Source: Oscillospiraceae bacterium
GTDB lineage: Bacteria; Bacillota; Clostridia; Oscillospirales; Oscillospiraceae
Reading direction: 5' to 3'
NCBI GenBank assembly: GCA_031261245.1
Contig: JAISKU010000051.1
Coordinates: 1 to 18,393 of the forward strand
DNA length: 18,393 nucleotides
Part shown: positions 7,580 to 14,694 of the stretch, in pieces
Layout of the letters: each line of letters starts with the position of its first letter
How positions within the stretch are numbered: position 1 is the first letter of the stretch
Position numbers and translations under genes: made by a program
Notes under the pieces: model-generated
What the model was told of the DNA's origin: nothing
The model's database searches: none
Seen by the model: only the letters and a program-made list of their open reading frames with translations

Positions 7580-8862
7580 TCCAGCTCCCCCGCAATCCGC
7601 GCCGCCGATTTCGCGGCCTTCTCCATCGCCTCGCGCGCGTCAAACAGCAAAAACTCCCCGTCGCGGTAGACGATTCGCCCATCCACGACGGTCATCTCAA
7701 CGTCGCCCGCCTGCGCCGCGAACACGATATCGCTCATCACATCATGCACCGGCGTCAGGTGCGGCTTTCCGAGGTTCAGCACCGCGAAATCGGCCTTGAA
7801 CCCCGCCTTAATCACGCCCGTGTCCGCTCTCCCCTGCGCCGCCGCACCGTTTTGCGTCGCCATCCTCACGACCTGCGCCGCCGGCGTCAGCTCCGGATTT
7901 CTCGCCACGCCGCGGTGTATCATTCCCGCCGCGTGCATCTCCTCAAACCTGTTCAGGTTGTTGTTGCTTGACGCCCCGTCCGTGCCGAGCGCGACGTTCA
8001 CGCCCCCCGCGAGCATCTGCGCCACCGGCGCGACGCCGCTCCCGAGCTTCAGGTTGCTCTCCGGGCAGTGCACGACCGACACGCCGTGTTTTTCGAGAAT
8101 CGCGATGTCCTCCCCCGTCACGTGCGTGCAGTGCGCGACCGTGACCGGGATATCGAAAAATCCCAAGTCCTCAAAATACCGCGCGGGCGTCACTCCGCGC
8201 CGCTCGACGCACTCGTCGTGCTCCTTCTTCGTCTCGGATAGGTGCGTGTAGGCGCGCAGACCTCGCGCGGCGCAGAACTCCGCCATCTCGCGCACCGTCC
8301 GCTCATTCGTCATGTACTCGGAGTGCAGCGCCGTCTCCACGAGTATGCGCCCGCCCTCCGCGCCGTGCCATTTCTCAAGCAGTCGAAGGCTCTCCTCGTG
8401 CCTGCTCGAGCCGTACAGCCCGTCCTCACCGAACGCGACAATCCCTCGCGCGAGGTTCGCCTTGATACCCGATATCCTCACCGCCTCGGCTATCCTGTCG
8501 CAGTGGTCGTACATGTCCGAAAACGACGTAACTCCCCCCGCAAGCATTTCGGCTATCCCGACGAGCGCGCCCCAGTACGCGTCCTCGCCGCCTATCCTGT
8601 CCTCAAACGGAAAAACGCGCTCGTTCAGCCACCTGTCGAGCGGCAGCCCCTCGCCGTACCCGCGCAGAAGCGTCATCGGCACGTGGCAGTGCGCGTTTAT
8701 AAGCCCCGGCAGCAGCAGCCGCGCCGCGCCGTCAATCACCTCGCCGAAGTCGCCGCCTGGAACCGAATCCCCGACGTACTCAATCGTATCTCCCCGCGCC
8801 GCGACGCAGCCCCGCCGCACGGCGAAGCTCTCGTCGAGGTAGTAGATGTTCCTGAAAATCAT
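7576..8862 (-). CDS. mtaD: 5-methylthioadenosine/S-adenosylhomocysteine deaminase-like amidohydrolase
   Basis: The 428-residue protein is a metal-dependent amidohydrolase of the MtaD/TrzN/ATZ group. It has the N-terminal metal motif His58-x-His60 (LINAHCHVPMTLLRG), His207 with Glu210 in THLSE, His244 in VAHCTH, the HCPESNLKLGSG loop (265-276) and Asp295 in GTDGASSNNN. Characterised relatives deaminate 5'-methylthioadenosine and S-adenosylhomocysteine to the inosine forms. Guanine or other aminohydrolase activity cannot be excluded from sequence. The ATG at 8862 is chosen because AAAGAGG lies 6 nt upstream. A TTG at 8886 would put that site inside the gene. It follows the SIMPL gene by 20 nt and overlaps the methyltransferase by 4 nt. 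With DeoD in the same operon, a deaminate-then-phosphorolyse salvage route is plausible. Confidence 0.9.
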   Translation of the reverse strand: MIFRNIYYLDESFAVRRGCVAARGDTIEYVGDSVPGGDFGEVIDGAARLLLPGLINAHCHVPMTLLRGYGEGLPLDRWLNERVFPFEDRIGGEDAYWGALVGIAEMLAGGVTSFSDMYDHCDRIAEAVRISGIKANLARGIVAFGEDGLYGSSRHEESLRLLEKWHGAEGGRILVETALHSEYMTNERTVREMAEFCAARGLRAYTHLSETKKEHDECVERRGVTPARYFEDLGFFDIPVTVAHCTHVTGEDIAILEKHGVSVVHCPESNLKLGSGVAPVAQMLAGGVNVALGTDGASSNNNLNRFEEMHAAGMIHRGVARNPELTPAAQVVRMATQNGAAAQGRADTGVIKAGFKADFAVLNLGKPHLTPVHDVMSDIVFAAQAGDVEMTVVDGRIVYRDGEFLLFDAREAMEKAAKSAARIAGELE

Positions 8863-8882
8863 TGTGTACCTCTTTATTTCAG

Positions 8883-9659
8883 TCAATCAACCGAATAGTA
8901 CAGCTTGACCGTAATTGACGCCGTTTTCTGCTTTGACCATGTGTTTAGCGTTCCGTATGAGCTGAACTCGTCGGAGGCGGAGTTCGTCGCCGTGATCTGG
9001 AACACACCGAGCTGCGCGTTTTGCAGCTTCCCGATTTTCGCGCCGGCGTTCTCCGCGACAAGCTCCACGCGCGCCCGCGCGTTTTGCGTCGCCTGCTCTA
9101 TGAGATCCAGCTTCATCTCGTCAAGGCGCGTGTAGTAGTACTCCGGTGCGCCGGGTACGATGTTCACACCTGACATTATGAGGCTCGTTATGTCGTTTGA
9201 TATCTCCTCAACCAGATCCACGTCGTCAGAACCGATAAAGACGCGCTGCGAGAGGTTGTACCCCTCGAATTCGTCCCCGATATAGTTCCCGCTGTCACTG
9301 TACAGCGAGCGCGACTGCTCATAAATGCTGACGGGCCCGAACGATATTGCGCTCTCCTGCACGCCGCTCTCAATGAGGTAATCGCGTATCACCTCGGCGC
9401 CGTGCTCGATTATTTCATACGCCTCCTGCGTCGTCCGCGCCTCGCCGGAGAAGCTGCCGCTCCACATCGCGCGGTCGGACTTGAAGTCAACCGACGCGGA
9501 TCCCGTCGCCGTGATGCCGCCCGCCGCGTTCGATTTGTACTCCACAAGCCCGCCGACTGCCGTTTTCACCGACAGCAGCATCGCAACGGAGAAGATGAGA
9601 ATCGCAATGACGACGCACACTCCGAGGACGCCGTGTTTTGCCGAAAATTTTTCTTTCAT
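8883..9659 (-). CDS. SIMPL-domain (DUF541) membrane-anchored protein
   Basis: The 258-residue protein has one N-terminal membrane segment (about 9-31) after a basic start. A SIMPL domain follows, recognised by ITATGSASVDFKSDRA (about 49-64), YNLSQRVFIGSDDVDLVEEI and the helical stretch with NARARVELVAENAGAKIGKL. Family members are cell-envelope proteins of uncertain role, and a few form ring-like oligomers or have been linked to stress tolerance. The bulk should lie outside the membrane. The ATG overlaps the deoD stop in an ATGA arrangement and has only a weak Shine-Dalgarno sequence 13 nt upstream, so translation probably depends on coupling to deoD. Why an envelope protein sits in the middle of a nucleoside/methionine operon is not explained by its family. 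Confidence 0.88.
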   Translation of the reverse strand: MKEKFSAKHGVLGVCVVIAILIFSVAMLLSVKTAVGGLVEYKSNAAGGITATGSASVDFKSDRAMWSGSFSGEARTTQEAYEIIEHGAEVIRDYLIESGVQESAISFGPVSIYEQSRSLYSDSGNYIGDEFEGYNLSQRVFIGSDDVDLVEEISNDITSLIMSGVNIVPGAPEYYYTRLDEMKLDLIEQATQNARARVELVAENAGAKIGKLQNAQLGVFQITATNSASDEFSSYGTLNTWSKQKTASITVKLYYSVD

Positions 9660-10366
9660 ATTCTTATCGCCGTCTCCAGCGCGATCTCCATCATCTCCGT
9701 GAACGTCGAACGGCTCTCCTCCGGAGTCACCGCCTCGCCCGTCACGATGTTGTCCGAAACGGTGCAGACACTAAGCGCCTCCTTGCCGAACTGGTGCGCG
9801 AGCGTGTAGAGCGCCGCCGTCTCCATCTCCACGACGAGACAGCCGAGCTTCCCCCACTCCACGGCGGCGCCCGACGCGTCGTAGAACAGATCCGTCGTGT
9901 AGAAATCGCCGACCGTCATCTCCGTGCCGCGCTCCCGCGCAATCGCGACAGCTGTCTCCAGCAGCCTGTAGCTCGCCGTCGGCGCGAAATGCCCGCGTAT
10001 CGGGAACTGCACATTTACAAAGTCCGAATTCGTGGACGCGCCTATCGCCGCCACGACACTGCGCAGCTTGAGATTCGGGGAAATCCCGCCCGCCGTGCCG
10101 ATTCTTATGATGTGGTCAACGTCGTACTCCGAAAACAGCTCATACGCGTAGATGCTTATCGACGGTATGCCCATTCCCGACGCCATCACGGACACCGGCT
10201 TCCCCTTGTACAGCCCCGTGTAGCCCTGAATCCCGCGCACGTCGTTGACGAGCCTCGCGTCCGTAAAATACGTCTCCGCGACGAATTTAGAGCGCAGCGG
10301 GTCGCCCGGCATGAGCACGGTCTTGGCGAAGTCGCCCTTTTTTGCCGAATTTTGCGGTGTTGACAT
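9656..10366 (-). CDS. deoD: DeoD-type purine-nucleoside phosphorylase, altered active site
   Basis: The 236-residue protein has the full length of hexameric DeoD enzymes, which split purine nucleosides with phosphate. Family marks are MPGDPLR (19-25), VRG (43-45), IRIGTAGG (87-94), VEMETAALY (179-187) and SDN (204-206). With one added for the initial Met, it aligns with E. coli DeoD over the N-terminal half and the C-terminal catalytic loop. Phosphate ligands Arg25, Arg44 and Arg88 and catalytic Asp205 are kept. The ribose-contacting His4 of the E. coli enzyme is Gln5 here, and its catalytic Arg217 aligns with Ser218, with an Arg one place later. Substrate range may therefore differ. GGGAGG lies 7 nt before the ATG. 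It sits 12 nt after metG and overlaps the SIMPL gene. Confidence 0.92.
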   Translation of the reverse strand: MSTPQNSAKKGDFAKTVLMPGDPLRSKFVAETYFTDARLVNDVRGIQGYTGLYKGKPVSVMASGMGIPSISIYAYELFSEYDVDHIIRIGTAGGISPNLKLRSVVAAIGASTNSDFVNVQFPIRGHFAPTASYRLLETAVAIARERGTEMTVGDFYTTDLFYDASGAAVEWGKLGCLVVEMETAALYTLAHQFGKEALSVCTVSDNIVTGEAVTPEESRSTFTEMMEIALETAIRI

Positions 10367-10378
10367 GTCTGTCCCTCC

Positions 10379-11941
10379 CTATATTTTTCCGAGCTCCTCG
10401 AGCTCCTTTGCGATGTCTATCCTCGGGAAGAGCGTGTCGCCCTTCCTCACCGTCGCGTCGGGCGTCAGCGCGCCGAACTCCTGCGCGGACTCCCACGTCA
10501 CAAGCTCCCCCGCGCCTATCTGCGCGAAAATCTTCTCCACCGACTCCGGCATGAACGGCGTCAGCAGCACCGCCGCGATTCTCACCGCCTCGAGCAGGTT
10601 GTACAGCACCGTCGCGAGCCGCGCGCGCTTCCCCTCGTCCTTAGCCAGCGTCCACGGAGCCGTCTCGTCGATATACTTGTTCGCGCGCGAGGTGAGCTTA
10701 AAAATCTCCACAAGCGCGTTCTGGAACCCGAATTTCTCCATGTGCCCCTCGTAAACCCCGGGCAGCGCGGACGCAATACCGATAATATCCGCGTCGAACT
10801 CGCCGCTCTCGCGCTCTACCGGCAGCGTCCCGCCGAAATACTTGTCCACCATCGCCACGGTGCGCGATACGAGGTTGCCGAGGTCGTTCGCGAGGTCGGA
10901 GTTTATGCGCGTAATAAGCAGCTCGTTCGTAAAATCCCCGTCCTGCCCGAACGGGAACTCCCGCAGCAAAAAGTACCGCAGCGCGTCCGTGCCGTAGCGC
11001 GGCGCGAGTTTTGTCGGATCCACGACGTTCCCGATAGACTTCGACATCTTCTTCCCGTCGATTACAAGCCACCCGTGCCCGAACACCTTCTTCGGCAGCG
11101 GCAAATCCAGCGCCATGAGCATCGCCGGCCAGATTATCGAGTGAAACCGCACTATCTCCTTGCCCACAAAATGCACGTCGGCCGGCCAGAAGCGCATATC
11201 GTCGTACCTGTCGTTCTCAAAGCCGAGCGCCGTCATGTAGTTGAACAGCGCGTCCACCCACACGTACACGACGTGACCGGGGTCAAAGTCCACCGGCACG
11301 CCCCACGTGAACGTCGTGCGCGACACGCACAGATCCTCAAGTCCCGGCTTTATGAAATTGTTAATCATCTCGTTCACGCGCGTGCGCGGCTCAAGCCAGC
11401 CCGTCTCAAGCAGCTCCGTAAGCCGCTCTCCGTAGGCCGACAGCTTGAAGAAGTACGCCTCCTCCTCCGCGTAATGCACCTCGCGCCCGCAGTCGGGACA
11501 CTTCCCGTCAACGAGCTGCGTCTCCGTCCAAAAACTCTCGCACGGCGTGCAGTAAAGCCCCTTGTACGTGCCCTTGTATATCGCGCCCTTTTCGTAAAGC
11601 GCCTTGAAAATCCGCTGAATCGCCGCCACGTGGTAATCGTCCGTCGTGCGTATAAAGCGGTCGTTTGAGATGTTCATCAGCTTCCACAGATCGACGATTC
11701 CGTTCGCGCCTATGACGATGTTATCGACGAACTCCTGCGGCGAGACGCCCGCGTCCTTCGCCTTCTCCTCGATCTTCATGCCGTGCTCGTCCGTGCCGGT
11801 GAGGAACATCACGTCAAACCCGCGCATTCGCTTGTACCTCGCCATCGCGTCCGTCGCCACAGAGCAGTACGTGTGTCCGATGTGCAGCTTGTCCGACGGG
11901 TAGTAAATCGGCGTGGTGATGTAGTACGTGGGTTTTGACAT
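10379..11941 (-). CDS. metG: Methionyl-tRNA synthetase
   Basis: The 520-residue class I aminoacyl-tRNA synthetase charges tRNA-Met. The ATP-binding HIGH motif is at 20-23 (KLHIGHTYC) and KMSKS at 298-302 (DGKKMSKSIGN). A single zinc knuckle is formed by Cys131/134 and Cys148/151. The helical anticodon-binding domain occupies about 360-510. The protein ends there, so the C-terminal EMAPII/Trbp111-like tRNA-binding domain found in the roughly 650-residue Bacillus-type enzymes is absent. That shorter form is common and may be complemented by a separate protein. AGGAGG lies 8 nt before the ATG. It is the first gene of a five-gene operon. The transcribed leader is only about 23 nt, so no T-box riboswitch controls it. 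Confidence 0.98.
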   Translation of the reverse strand: MSKPTYYITTPIYYPSDKLHIGHTYCSVATDAMARYKRMRGFDVMFLTGTDEHGMKIEEKAKDAGVSPQEFVDNIVIGANGIVDLWKLMNISNDRFIRTTDDYHVAAIQRIFKALYEKGAIYKGTYKGLYCTPCESFWTETQLVDGKCPDCGREVHYAEEEAYFFKLSAYGERLTELLETGWLEPRTRVNEMINNFIKPGLEDLCVSRTTFTWGVPVDFDPGHVVYVWVDALFNYMTALGFENDRYDDMRFWPADVHFVGKEIVRFHSIIWPAMLMALDLPLPKKVFGHGWLVIDGKKMSKSIGNVVDPTKLAPRYGTDALRYFLLREFPFGQDGDFTNELLITRINSDLANDLGNLVSRTVAMVDKYFGGTLPVERESGEFDADIIGIASALPGVYEGHMEKFGFQNALVEIFKLTSRANKYIDETAPWTLAKDEGKRARLATVLYNLLEAVRIAAVLLTPFMPESVEKIFAQIGAGELVTWESAQEFGALTPDATVRKGDTLFPRIDIAKELEELGKI

Positions 11942-11970
11942 TTGAATGTCCTCCTAAAAGTGATTCATGT

Positions 11971-11999
11971 ATTATACACTATGTTTTCTATTATTTCAA
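11971..11999 (-). promoter_or_regulatory. metG: Strong sigma-A promoter of the metG operon
   Basis: On the minus strand TTGAAA (11994-11999) and a perfect TATAAT (11971-11976) are separated by 17 nt. Transcription should begin near 11964, giving a leader of about 23 nt. The -35 hexamer is the last two sense codons of the upstream hydrolase gene. Confidence 0.85.
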
Positions 12000-12962
12000 C
12001 GCCGTCGCGAAAAAACCGTCGATCGTCGTCATAAGTCCGTCGTCGAGCTCGCACGCCGCGAACCTGTCCGCGCCCGGCACGCCCTCGAGCGCCAGCGCCG
12101 CGTCCGACAGCAGCAGATCGTTGTGCCCGCGGTTTTTCACCTCGAGGTACTCTACGTTCGGGTTCGTGATCTCTCCCCTGTGACTCGCGAGCCCCGACCC
12201 GTCGGCGCGCACCACGTCGTCCCTGTCGCCGTTCACAATCAGCACGGGAATCCCGCTCCTGTTAATCCCCTCCACGGCGGACAGCCGCTCCGTCTTTCCG
12301 ACGACTATCCGGTGGTACACCCGCTCAAACGGGTACAGCGCGTACGCGAGGCCGCCGATTATGTTCCTCGACTGCTCAAAAAGCAGATCAAACGGCAGGT
12401 CGTACCCCGCCATGCAGACCGACGCCGTCACATCGTGGTCAAAATTCAGCACCGCCGTCACCGCGTAGCCTCCCCAGCTGTGCCCGAACAGCAGCACCGG
12501 CCGCTCCCGCAGCCTCTCGTCGCCCTCGATAAAGGTCAGCGCCGCGTCCAGGTCCAGCGCCGCCTGCGCGAGGCTCACCTTGCCGTCGCCGTCGCTCGAA
12601 AAGCTGCCCGTCGCGTCGTAGGTCAGCACGCTCCGCCCGTGATCCACAAACCACATCATCTCCATGATGTAGTTGTCGCTCCCTCCGCCGAGCCCGTGGA
12701 CAATCACGACGAGGCCGCCGTCGTTCTCCGCCCCGTACACGTTGCCGCGCAGCGTGTTCTCCCCGCTTTTGAAGCTCACCGGATACCTGTCGTACCCCGT
12801 TATCTCGTCATACGACGGATAAATCGAGCTCTCCGGCGTCTCCGTCCTCGCGAACTGCCGCGAGTACAGCGCGTGCACGACGATAAACCCCGCGCACGAT
12901 ATCAAAATCACCGCCGCGAGGACTATCGCAACCGCGAGCTTCAGCCTGCGGCGCGTTTTCAC
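11991..12962 (-). CDS. Membrane-anchored alpha/beta hydrolase
   Basis: The 323-residue protein begins with a basic segment and one hydrophobic helix (about 8-29), then an alpha/beta hydrolase domain. The oxyanion-hole motif HGLGGG is at 89-94 and the nucleophile elbow GHSWGG has Ser162. Asp246 or Asp249 in NGDRDDVV and His280 in RGHND complete the triad. The domain should face outside if the helix acts as an uncleaved signal anchor. A lipobox-like LISC (20-23) is present, but the hydrophobic stretch continues past it, so lipoprotein processing is less likely. The substrate is unknown; an esterase, peptidase or thioesterase is possible. The start is a GTG at 12962 that overlaps the upstream stop (GTGA), with GGAG 8 nt upstream. 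It is translationally coupled to the hexapeptide-repeat gene. Confidence 0.88.
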   Translation of the reverse strand: MKTRRRLKLAVAIVLAAVILISCAGFIVVHALYSRQFARTETPESSIYPSYDEITGYDRYPVSFKSGENTLRGNVYGAENDGGLVVIVHGLGGGSDNYIMEMMWFVDHGRSVLTYDATGSFSSDGDGKVSLAQAALDLDAALTFIEGDERLRERPVLLFGHSWGGYAVTAVLNFDHDVTASVCMAGYDLPFDLLFEQSRNIIGGLAYALYPFERVYHRIVVGKTERLSAVEGINRSGIPVLIVNGDRDDVVRADGSGLASHRGEITNPNVEYLEVKNRGHNDLLLSDAALALEGVPGADRFAACELDDGLMTTIDGFFATALK

Positions 12963-13600
12963 GGTTTCAGCTCCACGACCGTGTTCTCGCTGTATCTCAG
13001 CCTGCGCTCCTCCGTCACCCGCACGCGCTCCTGGATAAAGCCCCGCACGCATATCTGCGGAAAAATCCACGAATTCGGCCCGATGTGCGTCCCCGGCTGC
13101 GTCGTGCAGTTTGCGCCGAGGCGCGAACTGTCGCCGAGAATCAGCCCGAAGAAGTCGCTGCCGAGGCCGTGCTTCTCCCCCCCGAGCTTCAGCGCGACCT
13201 CCGTCTGGTCAAACTTCCTGTTGCCCGTTATCACGCCGGAGGCTATCCGCGCCGACGCGCCGAGCACACTGTCGCCCACGAACGACAGGCTCGCGACCTT
13301 CGCCCCGCCGAACAGCACCGCGTGCTTCAGCTCGCTCCCGTGGCCGACGCTGCAATTATCCCCGATTATCGTGTACGGGCGAATCAGCGCGCCCGGCATG
13401 ATCTCGACGTTTTTTCCTATGTAGACGGGCCCCATTATCGTCGCGCCGTCGCGGATATCCGCGCTCTCGTCGATGAAGTCCTCCGTCAGAAGCTCCTTCG
13501 CCCGCGTGAGTATCTCCCACGCCTCGGTAAGCCCGTCAAGAAAGCCCGGAATCGGGAATTTTTCCGGCTTTCTGAAGTAGTAATCTATGTTAAGCGACAT
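12959..13600 (-). CDS. Left-handed beta-helix (hexapeptide repeat) acyltransferase-like protein
   Basis: The 213-residue product has hexapeptide repeats over about 45-185, for example SADIRDGATIMG, YIGKNVEIMPGALI and TIIGDNCSVGHG. The run KHAVLFGGAKVASLSFVGDSVLG resembles the C-terminal acyltransferase half of GlmU-like sugar-nucleotide enzymes. There is no N-terminal pyrophosphorylase domain. It probably binds or acylates a sugar nucleotide in the cytoplasm, but the exact reaction is not readable. The ATG at 13600 is chosen because GGAGGG lies just upstream and the promoter -10 is at 13632-13637. An in-frame ATG at 13651 would lie within the promoter. It is first in a two-gene operon and is coupled by a 4-nt overlap to the membrane hydrolase. 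Confidence 0.88.
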   Translation of the reverse strand: MSLNIDYYFRKPEKFPIPGFLDGLTEAWEILTRAKELLTEDFIDESADIRDGATIMGPVYIGKNVEIMPGALIRPYTIIGDNCSVGHGSELKHAVLFGGAKVASLSFVGDSVLGASARIASGVITGNRKFDQTEVALKLGGEKHGLGSDFFGLILGDSSRLGANCTTQPGTHIGPNSWIFPQICVRGFIQERVRVTEERRLRYSENTVVELKP

Positions 13601-13631
13601 ATCTCCCTCCAAATCCCACATGTTGTACATT

Positions 13632-13660
13632 ATTATACAATGCAAATTCATATTTTACAA
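13632..13660 (-). promoter_or_regulatory. Promoter of the hexapeptide-repeat/hydrolase operon
   Basis: On the minus strand TTGTAA (13655-13660) and a perfect TATAAT (13632-13637) are 17 nt apart, about 32 nt before the ATG at 13600. The -35 hexamer overlaps the -35 of the opposing lysR promoter. Confidence 0.75.
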
Positions 13661-13691
13661 CCGGATTTTTATATGATATAATAATATCATA
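13654..13691 (+). promoter_or_regulatory. lysR-type gene promoter with a palindrome over its -10
   Basis: TTTACA (13654-13659) and TATAAT (13677-13682) are 17 nt apart. The -10 lies inside an 8-bp perfect inverted repeat (13672-13679 and 13684-13691, TATGATAT against ATATCATA, 4-nt spacer). That is a candidate operator, possibly for autoregulation by the LysR protein, which is inferred. The minus-strand promoter for the opposite operon shares the same -35 DNA. Confidence 0.65.
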
Positions 13692-13723
13692 CGAATGTTC
13701 GCACAGCTCATAGGAGTGTGTCT

Positions 13724-14596
13724 ATGAACTTTTCACAAATTAAGTGCTTCCTCGCCGCAGCGGAGCTGCGCAGCTTCACCCACGCCGCCGACTCGCTGTA
13801 TATATCCCAGCCCGTCCTCTCCCGGCAGATTGCCGCGATGGAGGATGAGCTCGGCTTCTCCCTGTTTGAGCGCGGCAAAAAGACTATCTCCCTCACCCTC
13901 GCGGGTGAGACCATGCGGGAGGGGCTCTCGTCCCTCTCCACGGAGTACCGCTCACTGGTGGAGCGGTCAAAAGCTCTGCACCTCGGCTTTTCCGGCACCC
14001 TGAACATCGGCATGATTGAGGGGCAGCTCATATGTCCGCCGTTTTCCGACGCGCTCTCGGCGTTCCGCGCCGCCCACCCGAACGCCCGCGTCAATCTCTC
14101 GCGCCACTCGATGGCCGGCATACGCCGCGCGATGCAGGGCGGGGAGATCGACGTCGCCTTCGCCGCGCGCTTCAACGCCGAGGATTTGCCCGACGTCAAT
14201 TTCATTGAGGTCGCCACCGCCAAGACGATGCTCGTCGTCCCGAAAACGCACCCGCTCGCCGGCCGCGAAAATCTGCACATAACGGACTTCCGTGACGACA
14301 CGTTCCTCACCCTCTCGGAGAATGAGCTGCCGTACATCGCCGCGTACACGTCCGCCGACGGCGAGGCCTTTCTGCCCAAAACGCTTGAGGCGCCGACTAT
14401 CGGCGCGCTCGCCCTGTGGCTTGAGGCGGGCTTCGGCATCTTCCCGCTCAACGAAAACCACGCCCTGCGCGACAACCCGAATCTGCGTTTCCTGCCGATT
14501 CCGGAGCTCGATGAGAATATCGAAATCGTGATGTGGAAGGGCAGCGACAAGAACCCGCTCATCCCGATATTCCTTGACGAATTCAAGAAGCTGTGA
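13724..14596 (+). CDS. LysR-family transcriptional regulator
   Basis: The 290-residue protein has the N-terminal winged helix-turn-helix of LysR regulators (about 1-60, FLAAAELRSFTHAADSLYISQP then LSRQI as the recognition helix region) in recognisable order. A linker helix and a two-lobed effector-binding domain follow (about 90-290). Such proteins usually bind a small inducer and activate an adjacent promoter. The effector is unknown. AGGAG lies 7 nt before the ATG at 13724; a GTG at 13718 is too close to that site. It is divergent from the hexapeptide-repeat operon and on the same strand as the activase/URO-D-like pair 98 nt downstream, which carries a T-N11-A-type site at its promoter. The pair is its most likely target. 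Confidence 0.93.
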   Translation: MNFSQIKCFLAAAELRSFTHAADSLYISQPVLSRQIAAMEDELGFSLFERGKKTISLTLAGETMREGLSSLSTEYRSLVERSKALHLGFSGTLNIGMIEGQLICPPFSDALSAFRAAHPNARVNLSRHSMAGIRRAMQGGEIDVAFAARFNAEDLPDVNFIEVATAKTMLVVPKTHPLAGRENLHITDFRDDTFLTLSENELPYIAAYTSADGEAFLPKTLEAPTIGALALWLEAGFGIFPLNENHALRDNPNLRFLPIPELDENIEIVMWKGSDKNPLIPIFLDEFKKL

Positions 14597-14616
14597 TAGG
14601 ATTTACGTATGCGTGC

Positions 14617-14637
14617 ATGTGAAATTTGAATTTACAT
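14617..14637 (+). promoter_or_regulatory. Candidate LysR-type binding site
   Basis: An imperfect inverted repeat starts ATGTGAA and ends TTTACAT (21 bp, 7 of 10 arm positions paired). It has the T/A-rich dyad form of LysR-type boxes and overlaps the -35 of the next operon. The assignment to the neighbouring LysR protein is inferred from position. Confidence 0.4.
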
Positions 14638-14659
14638 ATTGCGCATATTCAATTATTAT
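14631..14659 (+). promoter_or_regulatory. Promoter of the activase/URO-D-like operon
   Basis: TTTACA (14631-14636) and TATTAT (14654-14659) are 17 nt apart, each 5 of 6 to consensus. The start would be near 14666, giving a leader of about 29 nt. No terminator is visible between lysR and this promoter, so some read-through from lysR is possible. Confidence 0.65.
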
Positions 14660-14694
14660 TGTAAGTGAAAAAAATTATATATGGAGTGAAATTA

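Noticed and set aside
11942..11990. A T-box or SAM riboswitch in front of metG
   Set aside because: The promoter leaves a leader of only about 23 nt, too short for either element.
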